Shown piece by piece: positions 43,868 to 51,669 of a stretch of 53,635 nucleotides of DNA. The translations under genes and the position numbers were made by a program. Source of the DNA: Methylobacteriaceae bacterium (lineage in GTDB: Bacteria > Pseudomonadota > Alphaproteobacteria > Rhizobiales > Beijerinckiaceae). Position 1 is the first letter of the stretch; every line of letters starts with the position of its first letter. Where the stretch lies: NCBI GenBank assembly GCA_020638135.1, contig JACKJE010000020.1, positions 1-53,635 on the forward strand, in the 5' to 3' direction. The notes under the pieces are model-generated. The model searched no databases. It saw only the letters and a list, made by a program, of their open reading frames with translations, and was not told the DNA's origin.

Positions 43868-45112
43868 ATGTGTGAACGTTGTGGCTTCGACATCGTCCAT
43901 CCCGATGATGACCGCTTCCGTCTATCGATCACGCGTCGGCGTTCGCTCGACATGCTCGCCGCCGGCGGCCTCGCCGCGCTCGGCACAATGCTCGGCGGTT
44001 TCGGCCAGTCGGCGATGGCGGCCGACGACGATGTCGTCCGCATCGGCTACTTGCCGATCACGGACGCCACCGCGCTGCTCGTTGCGCACGGCATGGGCTT
44101 CTTCAAGGAGGAAGGGCTCGAATCCGAAAAGCCGACGCTGATCCGCGGCTGGTCGCCGCTCGTCGAATCCTTCGCCGCAGGCAAGTTCAATCTCGTGCAT
44201 CTGCTGAAACCCATCCCGGTGTGGATGCGCTACAACAACAAGTTCCCGGTCAAGATCATGGCCTGGGCGCACACCAACGGCTCTGGCGTCATCGTCGGCG
44301 GCCACACGAATGTGAAGAGCTTCAAGGACCTTGGCGGCAAGCAGATCGCCGTGCCCTTCTGGTACTCGATGCACAATATCGTGCTGCAATACGCATTGCG
44401 GCAGTCCGGCGTGAAACCGGTCATCAAATCGCAGACCGAAACGCTCGCGCCCGATGAATGCAACCTGCAGGTGATGGGCCCGCCCGACATGCCGGCGGCG
44501 CTCGCGGCCAAGAAGATCGACGGCTATATCGTCGCCGAACCCTTCAACGCCATGGGCGAGTTGAAAGCCGGCGGCCGGATGCTGCGCTTTACCGGCGACA
44601 TATGGAAGAACCATCCGTGCTGCGTGATCTGCATGCACGAGGAGGTCACGACCAAGAAGCCCGAGTGGACACAGAAGGTGATGAATGCGATCGTCCGCGC
44701 AGAAGTCTACGCCTCGCAGAACAAGAAGGAGGTCGCCAAGCTTCTGTCGAAGGACGGCGGCGGCTATCTGCCGATGCCCGCACCTGTCGTCGAACGGGCG
44801 ATGACCTATTACGACCACGCCTTCTACGACAAGGAAGGCGCGATCAAGCACGACGACTGGAAGATCGGCCGCATCGACTTCCAGCCCTGGCCATATCCGT
44901 CGGCGACGAAAATGATCGTGAAAGCGATGAACGACACGGTGGTCAGCGGCGACACGACCTTCCTCAAGAGTCTCGATCCGGAGTTCGTCGCGAAGGATCT
45001 CGTCAACTACGACTTCGTCCGCAAGGCGATGGACAAGTATCCGCAGTGGAAGAACGATCCGAGCGTCAATCCGAAGGATCCATTCGCGCGCGAGGAGACG
45101 CTTGCCCTATGA
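43868..45112 (+). CDS. ABC transporter substrate-binding protein (NrtA/CynA-like, Tat signal)
   Basis: 414 residues. A twin-arginine signal (RRRSLDML around 23-30, cleavage after AMA near residue 51) is preceded by an unusual 22-residue extension carrying CxxC (MCERCGFD). The mature part has IGYLPITDATALLVAHGMGFF and IAVPFWYSMHNIVLQYAL, as in the nitrate/cyanate/bicarbonate-binding group. The stop overlaps the permease start as ATGA. Tat export suggests folding before export. Substrate cyanate is inferred from the linked cyanase only. Confidence 0.85.
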   Translation: MCERCGFDIVHPDDDRFRLSITRRRSLDMLAAGGLAALGTMLGGFGQSAMAADDDVVRIGYLPITDATALLVAHGMGFFKEEGLESEKPTLIRGWSPLVESFAAGKFNLVHLLKPIPVWMRYNNKFPVKIMAWAHTNGSGVIVGGHTNVKSFKDLGGKQIAVPFWYSMHNIVLQYALRQSGVKPVIKSQTETLAPDECNLQVMGPPDMPAALAAKKIDGYIVAEPFNAMGELKAGGRMLRFTGDIWKNHPCCVICMHEEVTTKKPEWTQKVMNAIVRAEVYASQNKKEVAKLLSKDGGGYLPMPAPVVERAMTYYDHAFYDKEGAIKHDDWKIGRIDFQPWPYPSATKMIVKAMNDTVVSGDTTFLKSLDPEFVAKDLVNYDFVRKAMDKYPQWKNDPSVNPKDPFAREETLAL

Positions 45113-45945
45113 GCGCGGAAGCGATCGACGGCGCGGCGCTCGCGCGATTCGAGAGCGAGACGCGCGCCCGCAAGGTCGGCGACGCCTCGCGCGGCGCGGG
45201 CTTCGCGCTGATCGGCCTCGCGGTCCTGCTCGCTGTCTGGTGGTTCGGCGGCAAAATCATCGCCGACAATCCGGCGACCGCGAATTTCGCGGGCTTTGCG
45301 CCGGCGCCGACATTCGAGAAATTGTGGGAGATGCTGAAGAGCGGCTTTGCCTGGCGCATGACCTGGCCGAGCCTGATGCGTATCGGCGCCGGGCTCGCCT
45401 GGGCAATCGCGATCGGCGTTCCACTGGGCATCGTCATCGGCCGCTTTCGCGCCGCGCGCGAGGCGAGTTCGGTTCCCTTTCAGTTCCTGCGGATGATCTC
45501 GCCGCTCGCCTGGATGCCGATCGCGGTGCTCGCCTTCCCGTCGTGGGATCGCGCGATAATTTTCCTGATCGGCGTCGCCGCCGTCTGGCCGATCCTGTTC
45601 TCGACGGCACACGGTTTCCGCCGCATCGACCCCGCATGGTTCAAGGTCGGACGCAATCTTGGCGCGCGCCCCTGGCACATGCTGTTTACGATCATCATGC
45701 CGGCGATCGCGCAGGATGCGCTGGCCGGCATCAGGCTCGCCGTCGGCGTCGCCTGGATCGTCCTGGTGCCGGCCGAATTTCTCGGCGTCACCTCGGGCCT
45801 CGGCTATTCCATCAACGACGCGCGCGACGCTCTCGAATACGATCGGCTTGCCGCGACAGTGGTCATCATCGGCGTCATTGGTTTCTCGCTCGACTGGATT
45901 TGCGAGCGCGCGATCCGAAGGGCGAGCTGGGCGCGCGAGGAATGA
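45109..45945 (+). CDS. ABC transporter permease (NrtB/SsuC-like)
   Basis: A 278-residue inner-membrane permease: N-terminal helix (GFALIGLAVLLAVWWFGG), five further helices and the coupling segment GRNLGARPWHMLFTIIMPAIA. It completes the importer with the two genes before it and lies 42 bases before cyanase. Confidence 0.9.
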   Translation: MSAEAIDGAALARFESETRARKVGDASRGAGFALIGLAVLLAVWWFGGKIIADNPATANFAGFAPAPTFEKLWEMLKSGFAWRMTWPSLMRIGAGLAWAIAIGVPLGIVIGRFRAAREASSVPFQFLRMISPLAWMPIAVLAFPSWDRAIIFLIGVAAVWPILFSTAHGFRRIDPAWFKVGRNLGARPWHMLFTIIMPAIAQDALAGIRLAVGVAWIVLVPAEFLGVTSGLGYSINDARDALEYDRLAATVVIIGVIGFSLDWICERAIRRASWAREE

Positions 45946-45987
45946 TCACGGCCTTTTTCATCAACGAAGTTCGAGAAGGAGAACGCA

Positions 45988-46476
45988 ATGAAGCGTGAAG
46001 AACTCACCGAGAAGATCCTCGACATCAAGCGCGAGAAAGGCTGGAGCTGGAAATACATCTGCGGCGAGATCGGCGGCATGTCCGACGTGCTCATCGTCGG
46101 CGCGCTGCTCGGCCAGATGAAGCTGGTCAAGCCGCTGGCCAAGAAGGCCGCCGACCTGTTCGGCCTCAGCATCACGGAAGAGCGGATGCTGAACGAAGTC
46201 CCCTATCGCGGAACCGGCACGCCCATGCCGCCGACCGATCCGCTGATCTACCGCTTCTACGAACTCGTCATGGTCAATGCGCCGGCCTGGAAGGCGCTGA
46301 TCGAGGAGGAATTCGGCGACGGCATCATGTCGGCGATCGATTTCGATTTCGAGATGGAGCGTCTGCCTAATCCGAAGGGCGACCGTGTCAAGATCGGCAT
46401 GTCCGGCAAGTTCCTGCCCTACAAATATTACGGCGCGACGCAGGGCGTGCCGGAATACGGCTTCAAGGAAGAATGA
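45988..46476 (+). CDS. cynS: Cyanase (cyanate hydratase)
   Basis: 162 residues, the usual length (about 156). The catalytic triad aligns with E. coli Arg96/Glu99/Ser122 as Arg89 and Glu92 (IYRFYE) and Ser115 (FGDGIMSAIDF), with identical spacing. The C-terminal PKGDRVKIGMSGKFLPYKYY is diagnostic. The enzyme converts cyanate plus bicarbonate to ammonium and CO2 as a cytoplasmic decamer. ATG 45988 follows AAGGAG. It is the last gene of the operon starting at 39666, giving the host an ammonium source or protection from cyanate. Confidence 0.96.
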   Translation: MKREELTEKILDIKREKGWSWKYICGEIGGMSDVLIVGALLGQMKLVKPLAKKAADLFGLSITEERMLNEVPYRGTGTPMPPTDPLIYRFYELVMVNAPAWKALIEEEFGDGIMSAIDFDFEMERLPNPKGDRVKIGMSGKFLPYKYYGATQGVPEYGFKEE

Positions 46477-46895
46477 CATCGGCAAACGGGCGACGCGACT
46501 GCTCTCGCAGAGGCGGCGGCGTTCGATCAGCTTAACGTCTTGCTTCGATAGGCTTCAGCGCTCGAGGCTCGGGACAATGCGGTCCAGACTTCGCTTTGCC
46601 CCGAGCCGAATTCGATCATGCGGCCCTCGGGAGGGCGTCTGACATGACATTGCGTGAGTTTCTACAAAATGCCGAGAAATCCAGCTGCGGGTTCAGCGAA
46701 ATGGCTATGCTCCCGCAAGCCGTCGCGTAGCAGACACCAGAATCGGAGGCGCAGGGCAGATAGCAGGCGTTGGTAGCGAGTTCGATTTCAATCGCCTTCG
46801 ATACCAGTGTTGCCCATCAAAACCCCCGTGTCGCAATGATACTACGCCTGAGCTATCCGGCATCGTGAGATGAAATTTCTCGCTCCCATGTAGTC
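46477..46895. other. Gene-free gap between cynS and fixX
   Basis: No supported gene. It contains an 8-bp inverted repeat GGCTCGGG / CCCGAGCC (46566-46573 and 46600-46607) and a short hairpin GCCCT-CGGG-AGGGC at 46623. Neither is followed by a T run, so no canonical terminator was found for the two convergent operons. Confidence 0.45.
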
Positions 46896-47192
46896 CTAAC
46901 CAAATTTGAACAGCACGCCGTAGCCGCCGCGCGGATAGGTCCAGGTGATTTCGCCGCTCGGTTCCAGCAGGATGCGACAGGTGCCGCATTCCATGCAGCC
47001 GTCGGCGACCACCTCGACCTGGCCGGTCGCATTATTGGTGTAGCAACCGGCGGGGCAGATCGTCGTCATCGCCTGCAGGTTGCGCGAAGGCGTCTCGTGC
47101 GGCGCGACCGCGATATGTGGCTTGCCGGGATCGACGAGATAGCGATTGTATTGCAGCTTATCCTCGACGCGCACTTTGGATTCGTCGCTCAT
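46896..47192 (-). CDS. fixX: Ferredoxin-like protein FixX
   Basis: 98 residues from ATG 47192 (MSDESKVRV); the longer frame to 47225 runs back to the end of fixC and is less likely. Conserved cysteines in CPAGCYTN and CMECGTCRIL bind one iron-sulfur cluster. FixX joins FixC to the FixAB flavoprotein in the electron-bifurcating complex that supplies reductant to nitrogenase. Last gene of the fix operon. Confidence 0.93.
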   Translation of the reverse strand: MSDESKVRVEDKLQYNRYLVDPGKPHIAVAPHETPSRNLQAMTTICPAGCYTNNATGQVEVVADGCMECGTCRILLEPSGEITWTYPRGGYGVLFKFG

Positions 47193-47225
47193 TCCCGTGC
47201 TCCTTTGCTGTGAGACAGTCTGCAA

Positions 47226-48530
47226 TCAGCGCCACGCGCGCGCGACGCGCACGGCGTCGCCCACCAATCCGGTCCAGCCGCGCTTGGCCTTCATTGCGCT
47301 GACGGTCGCCCTCTCCTTGTCGATCTTCGGCACGCCGTCGACGCGCAGGAAATTCTCCATCGCGGTCGACACGAGCTGCGGATAGGTGAGGAAGAGATTT
47401 TGCGACTGCGTGTGCAGGAGCGCCGGCATGTCCTTGTACTTCTTCAGATCCTTCATCACGAAACTGTCGTTGATCATCTTCTCGTAGAGCGAGAGATTTT
47501 CCGCCGTCATCGGTTCGCGACGTGATCTGACCTGGAAGATCGCCTCGGCGGCGAGCCTCCCGCTGGTCATCGCGAGGTTCGAGCCCTCACGGTGCACGGC
47601 ATTGTTCAGCTGTGCGGCGTCGCCGACGACGACCCAGCCGTCGCCGAACAATTGCGGTACGGCCTTGAAGCCGCCTTCCGGTATGAGGTGCGCTGCATAT
47701 TCCTTGACTTCCGAGCCTTCGAGCAACGGCCGGATCGAAGGATGCATCTTGAATTTCTCGAGAAGCTGGTAGGGCGACTTTCCGGATTCGGCGAAATCCG
47801 AGACAATGCAGCCGATGCCGATCGAAACGGATTCCTTGTTCGTATAGAGAAAACCCATGCCGGCCATGCCTTCCGACACGGCGCCAGCTGCCTCGATCAC
47901 CACGCCCTCGTCGCCCTGGATATTGAAGCGCTGTTCGATGACCTCGGGCGCGATGAAGTGCATTTCCTTCACTGCAAGCGCGACCTGATCCGGCTTGGGA
48001 GTTTTGCGCAGGCCAGCGCGCGTTCCGAGCAGGCCATTGACGCCTTCCGCCAGCACGACGACATCAGCCATGATCGTGCCGCCGGCGCGATCCGTGCGCA
48101 CGCCGATCACCTTGCCGTACGCGTCCTGCACGAGTTCGAGCGCCGTCGTCTCGGTCAAAAGAATTGCGCCCTTTTCCTGCGCCTTCTTGGAGAACCAGCG
48201 GTCGAACTGCGACCGGATGATCGTGTAGCGGTTGGGCTTCTCCTCGTTGAATTCCTCAGAGCGATATTGCATGCCAGTGTGCGCGCGCTCGGTCATGAAC
48301 CAGAAGCGCTGCTCGACGATATGGCGCTCGAGCGGCGCGTCCTCGCGGAAATCAGGAATGATCTTCTCGAGCATGTTGGCGTAGAGAATTGCGCCCTGCA
48401 CGTTCTTGGCGCCGGGATATTCGCCACGCTCCAGTTGCAAGACGCTGAGGCCGCGCGAGGCGAGCGTGAAGGCGGCCGCGTTGCCGGCCATGCCGGCGCC
48501 GATGACGATAGCGTCGAATCTCTCGATCAT
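47226..48530 (-). CDS. fixC: Electron transfer flavoprotein-quinone oxidoreductase FixC
   Basis: 434 residues, full length. FAD-binding GAGMAGNAAA near the N-terminus, RGEYPGAKNVQGAILY, and GWVVVGDAAQLNNAVHREGSN towards the C-terminus are conserved with FixC and ETF-ubiquinone oxidoreductase. It transfers electrons to quinone and, with FixX, to the nitrogenase reductant. ATG 48530 follows AGGAGA. Fifteen bases separate it from fixB and 33 from fixX. Confidence 0.96.
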   Translation of the reverse strand: MIERFDAIVIGAGMAGNAAAFTLASRGLSVLQLERGEYPGAKNVQGAILYANMLEKIIPDFREDAPLERHIVEQRFWFMTERAHTGMQYRSEEFNEEKPNRYTIIRSQFDRWFSKKAQEKGAILLTETTALELVQDAYGKVIGVRTDRAGGTIMADVVVLAEGVNGLLGTRAGLRKTPKPDQVALAVKEMHFIAPEVIEQRFNIQGDEGVVIEAAGAVSEGMAGMGFLYTNKESVSIGIGCIVSDFAESGKSPYQLLEKFKMHPSIRPLLEGSEVKEYAAHLIPEGGFKAVPQLFGDGWVVVGDAAQLNNAVHREGSNLAMTSGRLAAEAIFQVRSRREPMTAENLSLYEKMINDSFVMKDLKKYKDMPALLHTQSQNLFLTYPQLVSTAMENFLRVDGVPKIDKERATVSAMKAKRGWTGLVGDAVRVARAWR

Positions 48531-48545
48531 GTCGCTCTTCTCCTG

Positions 48546-49656
48546 TCAGCCGGCGAGCCGGTCCTTGGAATGCGGCGACAGCCGCTTGCGGAAAGCTTCG
48601 GTCAATGCGGGCAGGAAGCGCACCGCGTCGGTCACGATGCCCAGATGCGCGAAGTCGAAGATCGGCGCATTCTTGTCGGTGTTGATCGCGACGATCATGT
48701 CGGCGCCGTCAACGCCGACGCGATGCTGGATCGCGCCGGAGATGCCCGCTGCTATGTAGAGCTTCGGCCGGATCGTCTTGCCGGTCTGGCCGATCTGCCT
48801 TTCGGCGGGAACCCAGCCCTTCTGTACCAAGGGGCGCGAGCAGCCGTATTCAGCGCCGAGCACCGAGGCGAGCTGACGGACGAGCTGGTAATTTTCCGCG
48901 CTCTGCAATCCCATGCCGCCCGACACGACGATGTCGGCATAAGCCAGGTTCGACTTGTTGGAGTCGCGATCGGGTACGAAGCGGAGAAGCTTCGTGATGA
49001 TGTCGTCTTCCCGCAGATCGACATCGAAGGAAACGATCCGTCCGTCGCGGCCGTCCTGACGCCTCGGCATCTGCATCACGCGCGGACGCACGGTGGCCAT
49101 CTGCGGGCGGAAGTTCAGCGTGTAGATCGTGCAGAGCAGGGACCCTCCGAAGGTCGGGCGGGTCGCGGCAAGAGACTTGTCGGCATCGACGTCGAGTTCC
49201 GTACAGTCGGCGGTCAGACCCGTCAGCAGTGTCGTCGCCACGGAGCCCGCCAGATCGCGACCGAGCGTGGTCGCGCCGAGCAGCAGGATTTCCGGCTTGT
49301 GCGCATTGACGAGGTCGGTCAGCGCCTTCGAATAGGTCTCGTTGCGATAGTCTGCGAGAACCCGGTTCTCGACGACATAGGCGACATCCGCGCCATAGGC
49401 GAAGGAGTTCCTGCGCGGCTTCGCGCACGCCGGCGTCGACGCCGCCCATGACGACGGCGGCGACGAGTTCGACGCCGAGCTTGTCGGCGAGCTTGCGGCC
49501 TTCGCCCATCAATTCCCAGGAAACCGAATGCACATGGCCGCGTTCGAGTTCGACGAAGACCCAGACGTGCCGGTAGGCTTTGAAATGCTCTGGCAGTTCT
49601 TTCTTCATCGAGGCGCGACCGCCGCCGGCCTGAGGGGATGCGGGTGCGTTGGACAT
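48546..49656 (-). CDS. fixB: Electron transfer flavoprotein alpha subunit FixB (single-base frameshift near 49407)
   Basis: FixB binds FAD and pairs with FixA. ATG 49656 (GGAGAG upstream) reads correctly to AAQE at residue 83, then the frame fails. One base over it continues SFAYGADVAYVVENRVL through LLGATTLGRDLAGSVATTL and the FAD region (GAIQHRVGVDGADMIVAINTDKNAP) to the stop at 48546. Dropping one base at about 49407 gives 369 residues, normal for FixB. The apparent extra base is probably an assembly error, since fixA, fixC and fixX are intact. If real, the fix complex would be inactive. An internal Met at residue 17 is an alternative start. Confidence 0.9.
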
Positions 49657-49666
49657 GTCGCTCTCC

Positions 49667-50521
49667 TCAGAAACCGGAGACAGATTTGACGAGGTCGGCT
49701 TCGACGCTGGGGGCGCGCGCGAAGATCATTTCGATCAACGCGTCGGCGCTTTCTGCCGGCGCGCGGCCATGCGTTTCCACCAGTGCGGCCTTCTCGGATC
49801 TCGGCGGCGGCGCGAAGACGCGCTTGACGACCGTCGGCGAGCCGCGCAGACCGCATTTCTGCAGATCGCTGATGCCGGCGTCGGCCGCACTCCAGACGAC
49901 GACGTCAGCACGGGCCGCGCGCAATGCGTCGTCGAGCGAGCCACGGCGAATCTCGTTCGTGCCCTCCAGCATGGTGACGAGCGCGGGCAATTGCGTCATC
50001 AGCACCTGCACGCCGCCCTCCGCGCGTCGCTCGGCGACGATCGAACGCGAGGTCAGATCGACATCGACGATACGGCTGACATAGGTGAGTTGCTTGAGAT
50101 CGAGGCGCTTGGCGATGCCGGGTCCGACCTGGGCGGTGTCGCCGTCGATCGTCTGCTTGCCGGTGAAGACGATGTCGGGCGCGCCGAAGGTTTCGCCGAT
50201 CTTGGCGAGCGCGGCTGACAGCGCGTAGCTGGTCGCCAGCGTATCGGAGCCGGCGAAGAAGCGGTCGGTCAGCAGCACGGCGCGGTCGGCGCCATAGGTC
50301 AGGGCCTTGCGCAGGGAATCGGAGGCCGACGGCGGGCCCATGGAAAGCACGGTGACTTCGCCGCCGAGCTTGTCACGCCAGCGCATGGCCTCTTCGAGGG
50401 AGAAGAGGTCATAGGGATTGATGATCGTCGGCACACCCTGCCGCATGATCGTGTTGGTCACGGGATGGACGCGGATCTGCGCGGAATCCGGAACCTGCTT
50501 GATGCAGACGACTATATGCAC
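49667..50521 (-). CDS. fixA: Electron transfer flavoprotein beta subunit FixA
   Basis: 284 residues from GTG 50521 (HIVVCIKQVPDSAQIRVHP), with GGAGG 6 bases upstream. The longer frame to 50767 runs through the promoter and nifW and is not FixA-like. Conserved segments include NPYDLFSLEEAMRW, LTYGADRAVLLTD and FTGKQTIDGDTAQVGP. FixAB carry out flavin electron bifurcation from NADH, sending one electron to ferredoxin/flavodoxin for nitrogenase and one to quinone through FixCX. First gene of its own sigma-54 transcription unit. Confidence 0.96.
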   Translation of the reverse strand: MHIVVCIKQVPDSAQIRVHPVTNTIMRQGVPTIINPYDLFSLEEAMRWRDKLGGEVTVLSMGPPSASDSLRKALTYGADRAVLLTDRFFAGSDTLATSYALSAALAKIGETFGAPDIVFTGKQTIDGDTAQVGPGIAKRLDLKQLTYVSRIVDVDLTSRSIVAERRAEGGVQVLMTQLPALVTMLEGTNEIRRGSLDDALRAARADVVVWSAADAGISDLQKCGLRGSPTVVKRVFAPPPRSEKAALVETHGRAPAESADALIEMIFARAPSVEADLVKSVSGF

Positions 50522-50558
50522 CGCCGCCTCCGTTGATCTTGGACCCGCATCCGGCTCC

Positions 50559-50573
50559 GCAAAGTTCGTACCA
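50559..50573 (-). promoter_or_regulatory. Sigma-54 promoter of fixABCX
   Basis: Minus-strand TGGTACG-AACT-TTGC matches the TGGCACG-N4-TTGC consensus with one change (C to T) and exact GG-N10-GC spacing. The predicted transcription start near 50547 is 26 bases before fixA. Confidence 0.82.
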
Positions 50574-50623
50574 GTTTGTAATCGGCGTTTTCCGGGGCCT
50601 TCGCCCCTCATGCGCGACGCCTC

Positions 50624-50639
50624 TGTCGGTATCGCGACA
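50624..50639. promoter_or_regulatory. NifA upstream activator sequence TGT-N10-ACA
   Basis: TGT (50624-50626), ten bases, ACA (50637-50639), just after the nifW stop and about 60 bases upstream of the -24 element. A GC hairpin (GGGGC / GCCCC, 50594-50607) lies between it and the promoter. Confidence 0.75.
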
Positions 50640-50645
50640 CACCTG

Positions 50646-50969
50646 TCAGCCCGTGAGGTCGGACAAAGGCACGAAGGCGCCGCGTGTAACCGGTCGCGCC
50701 GGATCGCGATCGCGCAGCACCTTGAAGAGCCGCGTCTGGAGCGGGGACTTTTCGGTGAATTCGGCATAGGCGGCGCTCAGCGCCGTGCGGCAGGCGGCGA
50801 GCGCCTGATCGTCGGAGAGCGTCGCGTCGAGCCCTGCGACAGTCTGGCCCATCCGTTTCAAAATGTGCAGTCGCGCGACTCCGAGGATCTGCGGCTCGTA
50901 GGCGACGTCGAGTCGTCGAAAGAAATCTTCCGCCGAGCTCAGAGCTTTCAATTCGTCGATTGCTGACAT
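50646..50969 (-). CDS. nifW: Nitrogenase-stabilising protein NifW
   Basis: 107 residues. It begins MSAIDELKALSSAEDFFRR and contains AYEPQILGVARLHILKRMGQ, both typical of NifW, which protects the MoFe protein from oxygen or aids its maturation. It follows cysE after 13 bases and ends just before the fixA control region. Confidence 0.94.
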   Translation of the reverse strand: MSAIDELKALSSAEDFFRRLDVAYEPQILGVARLHILKRMGQTVAGLDATLSDDQALAACRTALSAAYAEFTEKSPLQTRLFKVLRDRDPARPVTRGAFVPLSDLTG

Positions 50970-50982
50970 TGTCGGTCTCCGT

Positions 50983-51669
50983 TCACGCGTGTTCGTTCTC
51001 GGCCCTGCGGGCGCGTTGCATTTCGGTCAACCGCGCCTCCAGAAAATCGACGCGGTCGATGAGATAGGCGAGCGCCTCGCCGACAGGATCGGGCATGAGG
51101 TGATGTTCGAGATCGACGCGGCCGCCGGCGAGACGGCGGCGCGTTTCGAGCCCGCGCACGATCTTGCCGGGAATGCCGACCACGGTCGCGCCAGCCGGTG
51201 TGTTTTCCATCACGACGGAATTGGCGCCGATGCGCGCATTTTCTCCGATCGTAATCGGCCCGAGAATCTTGGCGCCCGCGCCGACCATTACGCCGTTCTG
51301 CAATGTCGGATGTCGCTTGCCGGGCGACCAGGAGACGCCGCCGAGCGTCACGCCGTGATAGAGCGTTACGTCGTCTCCGATAACGGCCGTCTCGCCAATG
51401 ACGACGCCGGCGCCGTGGTCGATGAAGAAGCGTTCGCCGATGGTCGCGCCGGGATGAATGTCGACATTGGTGAGAAGTCTCGCGACCCACGACAGAAAGC
51501 GCGCGGACCCGCGCCAGCCGCGTCGCCATGCGCGACCGGCGATCCGATGCCAGATAATGGCATGGACGCCGGGGTAGGTGACGAGAATTTCGAGCTTGCC
51601 GCGGGCCGCCGGATCGCGGCTCGATACGCAGCCGACATCGGCCTTGATCTGCGCGAGCAGGCGCTTCAT
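50983..51669 (-). CDS. cysE: Serine O-acetyltransferase (nif-associated CysE)
   Basis: 228 residues from ATG 51669, which overlaps the nifV stop as ATGA (a GTG at 51675 is an alternative). The left-handed beta-helix hexapeptide repeats are clear: DIHPGATIGERFFIDHGAGV and LYHGVTLGGVSWSPGKRHPT with the catalytic His. It makes O-acetylserine for cysteine synthesis. Within the nif block it likely boosts cysteine supply for NifS and iron-sulfur cluster assembly. The C-terminal region ends RARRAENEHA. Confidence 0.94.
   Translation of the reverse strand: MKRLLAQIKADVGCVSSRDPAARGKLEILVTYPGVHAIIWHRIAGRAWRRGWRGSARFLSWVARLLTNVDIHPGATIGERFFIDHGAGVVIGETAVIGDDVTLYHGVTLGGVSWSPGKRHPTLQNGVMVGAGAKILGPITIGENARIGANSVVMENTPAGATVVGIPGKIVRGLETRRRLAGGRVDLEHHLMPDPVGEALAYLIDRVDFLEARLTEMQRARRAENEHA

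Noticed and set aside
47592..49451. 619-residue plus-strand open frame opposite fixC and fixB
   Set aside because: Antisense shadow; the minus strand encodes unmistakable FixC and FixB.
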